The notes: generated by a model not told the origin, from the letters alone. A stretch of DNA of 64,000 nt from Marinimicrococcus sp033875255 (GCA_033875255.1 JAWZSN010000019.1:1-64000), one strand, 5' to 3'. Positions 7,660-17,103 are shown, counted from the stretch's first letter. A program made the numbers and translations.

Positions 7660-9462
7660 ATGGAGGGTGCAGCACGTTCGCTCGCCGGCGCCGGCTCGAG
7701 GCGCGACTCCGGCCGCGACATGAGCCAGCTCCGCCGCCTGTGGCACTATCTGCGCCCTTATCGCTGGCGGGTGCTGGGCACCGTGGTGGCGCTGACGGTG
7801 GCCGCCGCTTCCGTGCTGTCGCTGGGCATAGGGCTGCGCTTCCTGGTCGACAAAGGCTTTGGCGCCGGGCGCGAGGGGGCGCTCGACCATGCGCTCGAGG
7901 CGGTCGTCCTCGTGGTGCTGGCGCTGGCCACCGCCACCTTCTTCCGCTCCTATCTGGTGACCTGGCTCGGCGAGCGGGTGGTGGCCGACCTGCGCCGCGA
8001 CCTTTACGCGCATGTGGTGCGCCTCTCGCCCGGCTTCTTCGAGGTGACCCGCACCGGCGAGGTTCTCTCGCGGCTTACCACGGACACCAGCGTCATCCAG
8101 GCGGTGATCGGCTCGAGCGTCACCCAGGCGCTGCGCAACATCCTGCTGCTGGTGGGCGGCCTGGTCCTGCTCGCCGTCACCAACCCCAAGCTCACCGGGC
8201 TGATCCTTGTGGTGGTGCCGCTGGTCGTGGTGCCGCTGGTGGTCATCGGTCGCCGGGTGCGCCGTCATTCGCGTGCCGCCCAGGATGCCGTGGCGCAGGT
8301 CAGCGGTGCTGCCGAGGAGAGCTTGAACGCGGTGCGCACCGTGCAGTCCTTCACCCAGGAGGACCACGAGACCGCCCGCTTCGCCAGCGCCGCCGAGACC
8401 GCCTTCGCCGCCGCCAGACGCTATGCGCTGGCCCGTGCCGGCATGGGCGCCATGGTCATCGCGCTGGTCTTCGCGGCCATCGTCGCCGTCTTGTGGATCG
8501 GCGGCTACGACGTGCTGGCGGGCCGCATCAGTGCCGGGCAGCTCGCCTCCTTCGTCTTCTACGCCAGCGTGGTGGCCAGCGCCGTGGGCGGGCTCAGCGA
8601 CATCACCAGCGACCTCCAGCGCGCCGCCGGTGCCGCCGAGCGGATGTTCGAGCTGCTCGACACGCAGCCGGTCGTCACCGCGCCGGCCAGGCCCCGCAGC
8701 CTCGGCCCGCGCGGCCGCGGCACGATCCGTTTCGAGGGCGTCTCCTTCGCCTATCCGAGCGAGCCCGGGCGGCCGGTGCTGCGCGACTTCGACCTCGAGG
8801 TGGCGGCAGGCGAGACGGTGGCCCTGGTGGGCCCCTCGGGCGCCGGCAAGTCGAGCGTCTTCCAGCTCCTCATGCGCTTTTATGATCCGCAGGCCGGCCG
8901 TGTGCTGTTCGACGGCGTCGACCTGCGCGAGCTCGATCCGCAGGAGCTGCGTGCGCGGCTGGGCCTGGTCCCGCAGGAGCCGGTGATCTTCTCGGCCGAC
9001 GCCATGGAGAACATCCGCTACGGGCGCCGCGGGGCCGCCGACGCCGAGGTCGTGGCCGCTGCCGGGGCGGCCGCCGCCCGCGGCTTCATCGAGGACCTGC
9101 CGCAGGGTTTCTCGACATTTCTCGGCGAGAAGGGGGTGCGGCTTTCCGGGGGCCAGCGCCAGCGGGTGGCGATCGCCCGGGCGCTGCTGCGCGATCCCGA
9201 GCTGCTGCTGCTCGACGAGGCGACCAGCGCGCTCGACGCCGAGAACGAGCGGCTGGTGCAAGAGGCCCTCGAGCAGCTGCGGCGCGAGCGCACCTGTCTG
9301 GTCATCGCGCACCGCCTCGCCACCGTGCGCAACGCCCAGCGCATCGTGGTGATGGAGGAGGGCCGGGTGATCGACCAGGGCCGCCACGAGGACCTGATCG
9401 CCCGCGACGGCCTCTATGCGCGGCTCGCCACGCTGCAGTTCCAGCTCGAGGAGGCGGCCTGA
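7660..9462 (+). CDS. MsbA-like ABC exporter, fused permease and ATPase
   Basis: A 600-residue half-transporter. About six membrane helices fill residues 35-320; the ATPase domain follows with Walker A GPSGAGKSS near residue 390, signature LSGGQRQR, and Walker B LLLLDEATSALD, then the H-loop VIAHRL. It resembles the alphaproteobacterial MsbA-related exporter group (TIGR02204-like), which probably moves lipids or drugs outward as a homodimer; the substrate here is unknown. ATG 7660 follows GAGAGG; an internal ATG at 7720 is an alternative start. Its TGA stop directly abuts the convergent DUF3095 stop. Confidence 0.88.
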   Translation: MEGAARSLAGAGSRRDSGRDMSQLRRLWHYLRPYRWRVLGTVVALTVAAASVLSLGIGLRFLVDKGFGAGREGALDHALEAVVLVVLALATATFFRSYLVTWLGERVVADLRRDLYAHVVRLSPGFFEVTRTGEVLSRLTTDTSVIQAVIGSSVTQALRNILLLVGGLVLLAVTNPKLTGLILVVVPLVVVPLVVIGRRVRRHSRAAQDAVAQVSGAAEESLNAVRTVQSFTQEDHETARFASAAETAFAAARRYALARAGMGAMVIALVFAAIVAVLWIGGYDVLAGRISAGQLASFVFYASVVASAVGGLSDITSDLQRAAGAAERMFELLDTQPVVTAPARPRSLGPRGRGTIRFEGVSFAYPSEPGRPVLRDFDLEVAAGETVALVGPSGAGKSSVFQLLMRFYDPQAGRVLFDGVDLRELDPQELRARLGLVPQEPVIFSADAMENIRYGRRGAADAEVVAAAGAAAARGFIEDLPQGFSTFLGEKGVRLSGGQRQRVAIARALLRDPELLLLDEATSALDAENERLVQEALEQLRRERTCLVIAHRLATVRNAQRIVVMEEGRVIDQGRHEDLIARDGLYARLATLQFQLEEAA

Positions 9463-10638
9463 TCAGGCCGCTGTCCGCTTGAGGGCGGTGGCCGCCGCCG
9501 CATAGCCGCCGGCGGCCCCGTCGATGAAGTGGACATGGTCGCTTCGCGCCGGCGCCGGCACGAAGCAGGTCATCAGGGCGGCGGTCTGGCGGTGCGTTCC
9601 GCAGCGCGCCACGCCCGCCGCTTCGGCCCGGGCGAGCAGCGTCTCGATCCGCCCGGCCAGCGACGGCGTGCAGTCGAGCGTCATGCGCAGCCCGTCGTCG
9701 AACTTCCGAAAGTCGGTGTTTTGAGCCAGCTCGTGGCGATAGCGGGTCGGATCGAAGCCGCCCAGGGGAAGGCCCGTCTTGAAGAGCAGCCAGGCCAGCA
9801 GGCTGTAGAGGCCCGTCCGCAGGCGGGCCAGCGGCAGGGGCCAGCCCCGGCGCTGGGCGCGGACCTCCAGCTCGAAGCCAGCGGGCGGCCAGACCGCGCG
9901 GAGACCGTTCTCGGGCACCGGGCTTGCCGCACCCTCGTCGGCCAGCAACAGGATCTCCTCGACCAGGCGGCTGAAGCCACTCGTATCGCCGCCCGCTTCC
10001 GGCGTCACGATGAGCGAGAGGATGACGCCGCGCCGTGCGGCGATCTCCTCGAACCGGCACGACAGGCCGGTCAGGTCCGGCCGCGAGCCGGGCGACGCCG
10101 GCGGCACCGCGAAAGCGCCGCGCTTGAGCGCACGCTCGGCCCAGGCGAGGCCGCCGCCGTCGAACATCGCGAAGGCGAGGTTCGACGAGGCGGCGAAGCG
10201 GGCCACCCGCACCTCGAGCCCCTGCTCGCGCACCGCGGCGACGGGGATCAGGGCAGCCCGGAGCTCGAGGTCCAGCTCGTCGCGCGCCCACGCGGCCGTG
10301 GCGGCGAGGGTGTCGCGCGCCAAACCTGCATGACTGCCGGGCACGGCGAAGCTCGCGCCGTCGCCTCCGAAGACGAACGGGAAGGGGCGGCCGCCGAGGG
10401 CGTTGGCAAGGGCCGCGATCACCGAGGCCCCGACCGTGTTGACCGCCTTGTAACGGCCCGCGGCGATCGCCTCGGTCGAGCGCACCACATCGGCCACGCC
10501 CAGCACCCAGCCCTCCGTCAGCCTCGTATAGGCCGCAGGATCGGCGAGCCGCCCGAAATCGCCCACCGGCGGCAGGGCGGCCCAGGCGTCGAGCCCGTCC
10601 AGGGGTGCCGGCCGCTGCGCGTCAGTGATGCCTGCCAT
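9463..10638 (-). CDS. DUF3095 protein, nucleotidyl-cyclase-like fold
   Basis: A 391-residue protein of the DUF3095 family. The N-terminal part has features seen in class III nucleotidyl cyclases: GVADVVRSTEAI with Asp50, a conserved VNTVG helix (66-70), and FVFGGDGASF with Asp93. The family has no proven activity as far as I know. A C-terminal DUF3095 region (FDDGLRMTLDCTPSLA) follows. There is no signal peptide, although the segment around LLAWLLFKTGLPLGG is hydrophobic. The gene stands alone, tail to tail with the ABC exporter. Confidence 0.8.
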   Translation of the reverse strand: MAGITDAQRPAPLDGLDAWAALPPVGDFGRLADPAAYTRLTEGWVLGVADVVRSTEAIAAGRYKAVNTVGASVIAALANALGGRPFPFVFGGDGASFAVPGSHAGLARDTLAATAAWARDELDLELRAALIPVAAVREQGLEVRVARFAASSNLAFAMFDGGGLAWAERALKRGAFAVPPASPGSRPDLTGLSCRFEEIAARRGVILSLIVTPEAGGDTSGFSRLVEEILLLADEGAASPVPENGLRAVWPPAGFELEVRAQRRGWPLPLARLRTGLYSLLAWLLFKTGLPLGGFDPTRYRHELAQNTDFRKFDDGLRMTLDCTPSLAGRIETLLARAEAAGVARCGTHRQTAALMTCFVPAPARSDHVHFIDGAAGGYAAAATALKRTAA

Positions 10639-10709
10639 GGTCCCGTCCTGCGCGAGTAAGCCCGCTGCTTCATACGCGCCGGCCGCCGTGGCGGGGCATC
10701 ACGACGCCG

Positions 10710-13169
10710 TCAGCGGGTTGTCAGGCGGATCTCGATGCGGCGATTGTGGCGCCGGGCCTCTTCGTCGAAGCCCTCCACGGCCGGCCGCGTGTCGGCGAAG
10801 CTCGCCACCACCAGCCGGTCGCGCGGCAGGCCCTGGCCGGCCAGATGCTGGGCCACCGCCGCCGCCCGCGCCGCCGCCAGCTCCCAGTTGGAGCGAAAGC
10901 GGGTGGTGCTGATGGGCAGGTCGTCGGTATGGCCTTCGATCCGGAGCGCCCAGTCGAGCTGCGGCGGCAGGCTGGCGACCGCGCCCTTGAGGCGGATCGC
11001 CAGTGCCGAGAGCATGGCCCGGCCCTCCTCGCCGAGTTGCGCCTGGCCCAGCTCGAACAGCAGGCCGGGCTCGAGGCGGATCCGCGAGCCGTCGATCAGC
11101 TTTTGGTCCTCGGGTCCCGGCAGGCTCGCCTTGAAGGCCGCCAACGCTGCCGCCCGCCGCTCGCGGACCTCGCGGGCCGCCGCCTCGAGCAGCGGGCGCT
11201 GCGGCGCCATGCTGCCGGCCAGCTGGGCGCGCAGCCGGATGAGGCGCGGATCGTCCTCCGGCCCGGACTGGGCCACGGTCTCGTCCAACGCCCATTTGAG
11301 ATCGGCCACGATCTGCTCGCGCTGGGCGAGGATAGCTGCCTGCGCGGCTGCCTCTTCCCGCGCCGCCTGCAGCTCGCTCGCGAGCCCTACCACCCGCTCT
11401 GCCAGCTCAGACCGCCCGGTCTCGAGCGCGGCCAGCTCCGACTCCAGCGCCTCGGCCCGAGCCACTGCTTGCCTTGCCCGTCCCTCGGCCGCCTCGCGCT
11501 CGTCCACGGCCTGCGCCAGGGTCTGCCGCGCGATCTCGCGAGCCTCGGCCAGCTCCGCCTCGAGGCTCTTGATGGTGCCCGCCGTGTCCTGCAGCTGGGC
11601 CTCGGCCGCCTCGCGCTCGCGCACCGCCTGCTGGCTCGCGTCGCGCGCTGCCGCCAGCTCCGACTCCAGCGCCACGACCCGCGCACTGCTTTCCCCGGCC
11701 TGCGCCTCGGCGCGGCGGGCCGTCTCCCGGGCCCGGGCCAGCGCCTCCTCGCCGGACGCCTTCGCGGCGGCGAGCTCGGTTGCCAGGCCGGTCGCGCGGG
11801 CTTCCGCGGCCTGCAGCGCCGCTTCGGTCGCGCCGCGCGCCGTCTCGGCGGCAGCCAGCCGCGCCTCGAGCGCAGCGGCCGCCTCGCGGGCCGCCGCCAG
11901 GCTGTCGGCCTGCTGCTCGGCCCGTACCAGCTCCGCCCGCAGGCCGTCTGCCTCGGCGCGCGCCGCGGCCAGGGCACGCCCCAGCTCCTCGCTCTCGGTG
12001 CTCCGCGCCGCAAGCGCCTCGCTGGCGGCAGCCAGCTCGGTCTCGGCGGCGGCCAGACGCTCGCCCATCTGCTGCAGCTCGGCCCGCGCCGGCCGGTCGG
12101 CCAGCGCCCGCTCGGCCTCGGCCAGCTTCTCCTCGCGCCGGGCCGCCTCGTCGCGCAGCAGCGAGAGGGAAGCCGCCAGACCGTCGCGCTCGCCGGCGAG
12201 CTCCGTGACCTGGCGTTCCAGCGCCGCCACCCGCCCGGCGAGCGTCTCGCGCTCCTTCAGCGCCGCCTCGAGCCTGCCGCCGAGGCTGGTGGCCTCGCGC
12301 TCCAGCGCCGCGAGCTCGGCCGTCAGTGCGTCGCGGCGGCGCAGCGCCTGATCGAGATCCGCCTCGAGGCGAGCCCGTGCCTCCTCCAGCGCGCCGCTCC
12401 GGGCCTCGGCCTGCTCGCCGGCGCCGCGGGCCAGCGCGGCCTCCTGCTGCAGCCGCTCCGCTGTTGCGGCCAGCCGGTCGCGCTCGCCAAGCGCCGCCGC
12501 GAGCTCGCCCTCGAGCCGCCGCTGCATCTGTCCGCTCTCCGCGATGCGCTGCTCGGCGGCGGCGAGCTTTTCGGCCGCCGTCGCGGCCCGCTCGTCCAAC
12601 CGCGCCTGGAGCGTCGCGCGCTCCTCGCCGAGCGCCGCCTGTGTCGCCTCGAGCGCCCGTTCCTTGCCGGCCAGTGCAGCGGCAAGCCGCTCGCCCTCGC
12701 GGCGCAGCTCGTCGGCCCGCGTGGCCAGCGCCGCCTGCCGGGCGGCTGCCTCGTCGCGCTCGCGCACCAGCTCGGCGATGCGCCGCTCCACCGTGCTCGC
12801 CCGTTGCGAGACGGTCGCCCGGTCGGCCCGCACGTCGCTCAGGGCGACGCGGGTCGATGCAAGCTCCTTGCTCAGGAGATCGTTGAGCGCGTTGGCCCGT
12901 GCCAGCTCGGCGGGAAGAGCCCGCAGCGCCTCCAGCTCGCCGCCCAGCCGGTCCAGCCGGTCGATCTGCCCGGTCACGCCAGGAACCCGCGCCGCCGGCA
13001 GGCCCGCGGCATCGATGGCCCGGTCGAGCCGCGCCTCGATCGTGCCCATCCGGCCGGTGTGATACCAGACCGCCCCTGCGGCCAGCAGCAGGGGCAGGGT
13101 GACGAGTGCCACCCGCCCTATCCTGCCTCTCTTGCGGCGCGGCGCGGCGCCCGTCTGCTCGTCCGTCAT
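10710..13169 (-). CDS. Long coiled-coil membrane protein with OmpA domain
   Basis: An 819-residue protein: a basic cytoplasmic start (RRKRGRIGR), one membrane helix (about residues 19-38), some 550 residues of Ala/Glu/Arg heptad coiled coil, and a C-terminal OmpA/MotB peptidoglycan-binding domain (IEGHTDDLPIS, NWELAAARAAAVAQHL, RRHNRRIEIRL). Unlike the neighbouring MotB-like protein, its membrane helix carries no acidic residue, so it is unlikely to be a proton-conducting stator subunit. The start is uncertain: ATG 13169 or ATG 13223. It is the third gene of a MotA/MotB-like cluster and probably spans the periplasm to anchor that complex; this is inference. Confidence 0.8.
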   Translation of the reverse strand: MTDEQTGAAPRRKRGRIGRVALVTLPLLLAAGAVWYHTGRMGTIEARLDRAIDAAGLPAARVPGVTGQIDRLDRLGGELEALRALPAELARANALNDLLSKELASTRVALSDVRADRATVSQRASTVERRIAELVRERDEAAARQAALATRADELRREGERLAAALAGKERALEATQAALGEERATLQARLDERAATAAEKLAAAEQRIAESGQMQRRLEGELAAALGERDRLAATAERLQQEAALARGAGEQAEARSGALEEARARLEADLDQALRRRDALTAELAALEREATSLGGRLEAALKERETLAGRVAALERQVTELAGERDGLAASLSLLRDEAARREEKLAEAERALADRPARAELQQMGERLAAAETELAAASEALAARSTESEELGRALAAARAEADGLRAELVRAEQQADSLAAAREAAAALEARLAAAETARGATEAALQAAEARATGLATELAAAKASGEEALARARETARRAEAQAGESSARVVALESELAAARDASQQAVREREAAEAQLQDTAGTIKSLEAELAEAREIARQTLAQAVDEREAAEGRARQAVARAEALESELAALETGRSELAERVVGLASELQAAREEAAAQAAILAQREQIVADLKWALDETVAQSGPEDDPRLIRLRAQLAGSMAPQRPLLEAAAREVRERRAAALAAFKASLPGPEDQKLIDGSRIRLEPGLLFELGQAQLGEEGRAMLSALAIRLKGAVASLPPQLDWALRIEGHTDDLPISTTRFRSNWELAAARAAAVAQHLAGQGLPRDRLVVASFADTRPAVEGFDEEARRHNRRIEIRLTTR

Positions 13170-13298
13170 GCCTGCCTGTCCCCGACCCGGCGTCGCGGTC
13201 GTCCCGTCCCGGCCGATCCGCATGGTCCCGTTACCCCTACTCTTGCGCCTCGAGCCGCAGAGTACAACCGTGCGGCGGTGGGCTGCCCCCGCAGGCGC

Positions 13299-14741
13299 TC
13301 AGCGGGTGGTGAGCTTGATCTCGATCCGCCGGTTGCGGCGGAACGCCTCCTCGCTGTCGCCATCGTCCAGCGGCTGGAACTGGGCGAAGCCACGTGCCGC
13401 CACCCGGTCCGGGGGGATGCCCTGCGAGATCAGGAACTCGGCCACCGAGATGGCCCGCGCGGTCGAAAGCTCCCAGTTCGAGGGGAAGCGCGGCGTGCTG
13501 ATCGGCCGGCGGTCGGTATGGCCGTCGACCTGCAGCACCCAGGGCAGCTCGTCGGGGATCTCCGCGATGATCTCCTTGAAGGCGGCGGCCAGCTTGGCCA
13601 GCCGCTCGCGCCCGCCCGGACCGATCTCGGCCTCGCCCGAGGCGAACAGCACCTCCGACTGGAAGACGAACCGGTCGCCCACCACGCGGACGTTCTCCCG
13701 CTCGCCCAGCAGGGCCCGCACCTTGCCGAAGAATTCCGAGCGGTACTGGGTCAGCTCCTCGACCTTGGTGGCGAGCGCCAGGTTGAGTCGGCGGCCAAGC
13801 TCGGCGATGGTGGTGTTCTGCCGGGTGATCTCGTCCTGCTTGTCGCCCAGCACGCTCTCGAGCCGGGTCAGCTGTCCGGTGAGCAGGGTGAGCTGGCGGC
13901 GCAGCTGCTCGAGGCGCGCTTCCGCCTCGCTGCGCGCCTCGGCCTCGCCGGAGCGTGCCTGCTCGAGCTCGGCGCTGCTCGCCAGCAGCTCCTCGATGCG
14001 CAGCGCCTTCTCCTCGACCTCCTTTTGCACGAGCATCGTCTTCTCGCGGCTCTGCTCGAGCTCGGCCTCGAGTGTCCGGCCCTGGTCGCGGGCCTGGCCC
14101 AGCTGGTCGAGCAGGGCGCGGCGCTCCGCCTCGGTTGTCTGGAGCTGACTGCCCAGCGCGGCCACCTGGCTCTCGAGGTCGGTGCGGACCTCGCGCAGCG
14201 CCTCGATGTCGCGGCGTAGCTGAACGAGCTCGGCCAGCTGCAGCTCGATCGCCTCCTTGTCGGCGGCCATGCTCTGTCGTGCCGCTTCCAGCTCCTCGCG
14301 GGTGGCCGCCGCCTGGCGCTCGAGATCGCTCTGGCTCAGCCGCATCTCCTCGAGGGTCCGCTCCAGCGACAGGCGTTGGCCGGTCGCCTGCTGCAGCCGG
14401 ACGTCGAGCTCGGCCCGCGAGGCCTCGCTGTCGGAGAGCCGGGTACGCAGGTCGTCCCGGTCGGCCATGGCGCCCTGCAGGTCGGTGGAGAGCCGGCCGA
14501 CGCTGAGCTTGAGCTCGTCGTTGCTGTCCTGCTCGAGCTGGAGCTGCTGGCGCAGATCGTGAACCATGCGCTCGAGGCGGGTCATGGCCTCGTCGCGGCC
14601 CTGCAGCATCTGGCCCATGAAGAACTGGCCGAGCACGAACACGACCAGAAGGAAGATGATCGAGAGGAGGAGGGTGGAGAGGGCGTCGACGAAGCCCGGC
14701 CAGATGTCGACATGCCGCGCCTCGCGGCGGGAGCGGGCCAT
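13299..14741 (-). CDS. MotB-like stator protein with coiled coil and OmpA domain
   Basis: A 480-residue protein. The single membrane helix (residues 14-42) carries an Asp at position 19 in WPGFVDALSTLLL, where MotB-type proteins hold their proton-binding Asp. A 280-residue coiled coil follows, then a C-terminal OmpA domain (VDGHTDRRPIS, NWELSTARAISVAEFL, RRNRRIEIKL). It starts 5 nt after the stop of the MotA-like gene, so they form an operon. It has no link to flagellar genes here and belongs to the non-flagellar stator-like group, which includes ZorB of Zorya systems, but the Zorya effector genes are absent. Confidence 0.85.
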   Translation of the reverse strand: MARSRREARHVDIWPGFVDALSTLLLSIIFLLVVFVLGQFFMGQMLQGRDEAMTRLERMVHDLRQQLQLEQDSNDELKLSVGRLSTDLQGAMADRDDLRTRLSDSEASRAELDVRLQQATGQRLSLERTLEEMRLSQSDLERQAAATREELEAARQSMAADKEAIELQLAELVQLRRDIEALREVRTDLESQVAALGSQLQTTEAERRALLDQLGQARDQGRTLEAELEQSREKTMLVQKEVEEKALRIEELLASSAELEQARSGEAEARSEAEARLEQLRRQLTLLTGQLTRLESVLGDKQDEITRQNTTIAELGRRLNLALATKVEELTQYRSEFFGKVRALLGERENVRVVGDRFVFQSEVLFASGEAEIGPGGRERLAKLAAAFKEIIAEIPDELPWVLQVDGHTDRRPISTPRFPSNWELSTARAISVAEFLISQGIPPDRVAARGFAQFQPLDDGDSEEAFRRNRRIEIKLTTR

Positions 14742-14746
14742 GGGGC

Positions 14747-15892
14747 TCAGTCCCTCACGAGCTGCGGGTCGCCCGCGGCGATGGCGATGGTGCGGGCCAC
14801 CAGCTTGATCTCGCTCTTGATCTCACGGGCCATCTCGGTGCGGCCGCGCGCCATGTCCTCCGCCAGCCGGGCGATCTGCACGTCGGTATTGCGGATATGG
14901 TTGCGGGTCGCCTCGTCGAGCACGGCAGCCGGCCGCGCCAGATGGTCGGCGATGACCTGCTGGCCGTCGATAAGCCGGCCCAGCATCTCCTGCTCGCGCA
15001 TCAGCCGGTCGCCGAGCATGCTGAGCCGGTCGTTGAGCTCGTGGAGGCTGTGGTGGAGATGGCGCTGGGTGTCCTCCGAGCTCGCCATCGCCCCCTGCAA
15101 ACGGTCGAGATTCTCGGCCGTCTGCTGGAGCAGCGCCTGGACGTAGACCGGGATCGGCGGCCCGCCGCTGCCGATCTCGGGCAGGCCGGCATCGGCGACC
15201 GCGTGCCTCGTGAGCCCGGTCAGCCAGTCCTCGAGATCGTTGTAGAAGCTGTTCTGCGCCTGGGTAGCCTGGAGGTCGAGAAAGCCCAGGATGAGCGAGC
15301 CGGCAAGGCCGAACAGCGAGGAGCTGAAGGCCGTGCCCATGCCGCCCAGCGGGCGCGACAGGCCGGCTTTCATCTCGTTGAAGAGGGTGACGAAGTCGCC
15401 GCCGCCGATGGTCAGTCCGCCGATCACCCCGCCGATGGCGTTGATCGCCTGCAGCAAGCCCCAAAAGGTGCCGAGGAGGCCCAGGAAGATCAGCAGGCCG
15501 GTCTCGTAGCGGGCGATGTCGCGGCTCTCGTCGAGCCGGGCGCTGATCCCGTCGAGCAGATGGCGCAGCGAGGGAGCGGAGAGCATCCGCCCGCGCCGGT
15601 GCTGCTCGCCCAGCACCTGGGCCACAGGGCCCAGCAGGCGCGGCGGGTTCTTGAGGGTGGTGCCGGTGCCCATCGTCTGGACCGTCTCGATCCAGCCGAT
15701 CTCGGTGCGCAGCCGGATGATGCGGCGCAGATTGTAGACGATACCGGTGAGCAGGACGGCCAGGATCAGGCCGTTGAGGAACACGTTGTGGAGGAAGGCC
15801 GTCCACACGACCGGGAACATGGCGCCGACGACGAGCGCCGCAAGAACCAGAAACACGATCACGCGGTTGAGGAAACGTTGCGGCTTGGTCAT
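14747..15892 (-). CDS. MotA/TolQ/ExbB-like proton channel protein
   Basis: A 381-residue membrane protein. Two helices at residues 10-55 are followed by a cytoplasmic part, then GLLIFLGLLGTFWGLLQ and RPLGGMGTAFSSSLFGLAGS, which match the two conserved MotA/ExbB channel helices. A coiled-coil tail of about 130 residues follows. The ATG at 15892 gives MTKPQRFLN; an ATG at 15916 is also possible, and neither has a clear ribosome site. It is the first gene of the three-gene stator-like cluster and would form the ion-driven channel together with the MotB-like protein at 13299. Confidence 0.85.
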   Translation of the reverse strand: MTKPQRFLNRVIVFLVLAALVVGAMFPVVWTAFLHNVFLNGLILAVLLTGIVYNLRRIIRLRTEIGWIETVQTMGTGTTLKNPPRLLGPVAQVLGEQHRRGRMLSAPSLRHLLDGISARLDESRDIARYETGLLIFLGLLGTFWGLLQAINAIGGVIGGLTIGGGDFVTLFNEMKAGLSRPLGGMGTAFSSSLFGLAGSLILGFLDLQATQAQNSFYNDLEDWLTGLTRHAVADAGLPEIGSGGPPIPVYVQALLQQTAENLDRLQGAMASSEDTQRHLHHSLHELNDRLSMLGDRLMREQEMLGRLIDGQQVIADHLARPAAVLDEATRNHIRNTDVQIARLAEDMARGRTEMAREIKSEIKLVARTIAIAAGDPQLVRD

Positions 15893-16138
15893 CGACTCGA
15901 TCACGTCCGGGGTCATGATGTGGCACGTTCGGGGCCATGATGTGGCGGCACTGTAGCGCGTCGTCTGTCCGCCTTCATCGCGAAAGCGGGGGTTGGCACG
16001 ATGTGCTGCGGGAAAGTGCGCATCCGTTGTGTGAAAGCCGCAGCAGAACGGCTGGTGCAACCGCGGGCGTCCACTATGGTTCACTTGGGGGCGGCTGCCT
16101 TCCAAAGGCCCGCCGAGACGGCTTCAAGGGAGGTAAGC

Positions 16139-16540
16139 ATGGCGGAGCTGGGCATCGACATCGACAAGGTGTGCTACGTCATCATGCGGGCACGCGCCTT
16201 CGACGCGAAGGTGGAGCCGGCCGAGCCGGCGGGCAGCGACAATGGCGGGAATCCGGCCGATGAGGCGATGATCGACGTGCTGGAGGATACTGGCGACGAC
16301 GCGACCTACAGCGAGCTGGTGACCTTCATCGGCGATCTCAACGTCGACGAGCAGGTGACGCTGGTGGCCTTGGCATGGCTGGGCCGCGGCACCTACACGG
16401 TGGAGGAATGGGCCGACGCCCGCGCCGAGGCGCGCCGCGGCCATAATGCCCGGACCGCCCAGTATCTGCTCGGCATGCCGCTTTTGGGCGACTATCTCGA
16501 GGAGGGCCTGGCGGCCTTCGGTCACAGCTGCAGCGAGTAG
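16139..16540 (+). CDS. DUF3775 domain protein
   Basis: A 133-residue acidic protein from an ATG that follows a perfect AGGGAGGTAAG site. The sequence ELVTFIGDLNVDEQVTLVALAWLGRGTY and the ending HNARTAQYLLGMPLLGDYLEEGL are the hallmarks of DUF3775. The function is unknown. It has no membrane segment. It is divergent from the stator-like cluster and convergent with the YcxB-like gene. Confidence 0.85.
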   Translation: MAELGIDIDKVCYVIMRARAFDAKVEPAEPAGSDNGGNPADEAMIDVLEDTGDDATYSELVTFIGDLNVDEQVTLVALAWLGRGTYTVEEWADARAEARRGHNARTAQYLLGMPLLGDYLEEGLAAFGHSCSE

Positions 16541-16557
16541 GCATGGCTTGCGTGCGG

Positions 16558-17103
16558 TCAGGCGCTGCGCGCCGCCGCGATCCGGCTCTCGATCCGGCTC
16601 TTGAGAGCCTGCACCCGCTCGGCCGAGGCGAGGGCCGCCTTGGGCACGACGATCGCCTCGGCGACGTCGAGAAACAGGAAGAGCCGCGCCTTGTCCTCGG
16701 CGACACTGGTGAAGGCCGTCCACCTGTAGAAGCTGTCGACGCTCGGCGAGCTCGTCTTGAGCCCGTCCTCGTCCGCCCTGAGCGTCTGCTGCCCGAAGAA
16801 GCGGCCGCCGTGGGGCAGCGCCGCATCGGCCAGCAGCCGTCGCTGGTAGAGCGACACCGCCAGGGTTCCGCGCGCCCAGGTGGCAGTCAGGCCGGCGATG
16901 AGATTGAGCTGCAGCACGCTAATTCCGTCCTGGCCATAGAGGTTCGCGAAAGCGATCACGGCCATGCCCAGCGGCGCCCATGCGAGCGCGTTGGCGACAC
17001 CGAGCCTGAAGCTGGCGCCGGAGGCGGCGGCGACGCGTGCGCGGGCGATCTTCATCAGCGCCGAGCGATCTGCGTCGGCAGGCTGGAACTGCACCTCGAT
17101 CAT
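16558..17103 (-). CDS. Membrane protein with YcxB-like C-terminal domain
   Basis: A 181-residue protein if it starts at the ATG 17103 (MIEVQFQPADADRS). Two hydrophobic segments lie around residues 30-75, followed by a soluble part with SFYRWTAFTSVAEDKARLFLFLDVAEAIVVPKAAL broken into a strand-rich domain typical of YcxB-like proteins. The function is unknown. An earlier start at 17139 or 17232 is possible; the longest form would read through a hexanucleotide repeat that codes for alternating Arg-Pro. The ribosome site of 17103 is weak, so the start is the least sure part. Confidence 0.65.
   Translation of the reverse strand: MIEVQFQPADADRSALMKIARARVAAASGASFRLGVANALAWAPLGMAVIAFANLYGQDGISVLQLNLIAGLTATWARGTLAVSLYQRRLLADAALPHGGRFFGQQTLRADEDGLKTSSPSVDSFYRWTAFTSVAEDKARLFLFLDVAEAIVVPKAALASAERVQALKSRIESRIAAARSA

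Noticed and set aside
10746..14219. Long open frame of 1157 residues on the plus strand
   Set aside because: It runs antisense to the two OmpA-domain genes. Its Arg/Leu/Gln/Gly-rich composition and lack of motifs show it is a GC-driven shadow of the coiled-coil genes.
10710..15892. Zorya anti-phage system
   Set aside because: The MotA/MotB-like pair recalls ZorAB, but no helicase, nuclease or ZorC-like gene is adjacent, and a third OmpA protein is present instead.
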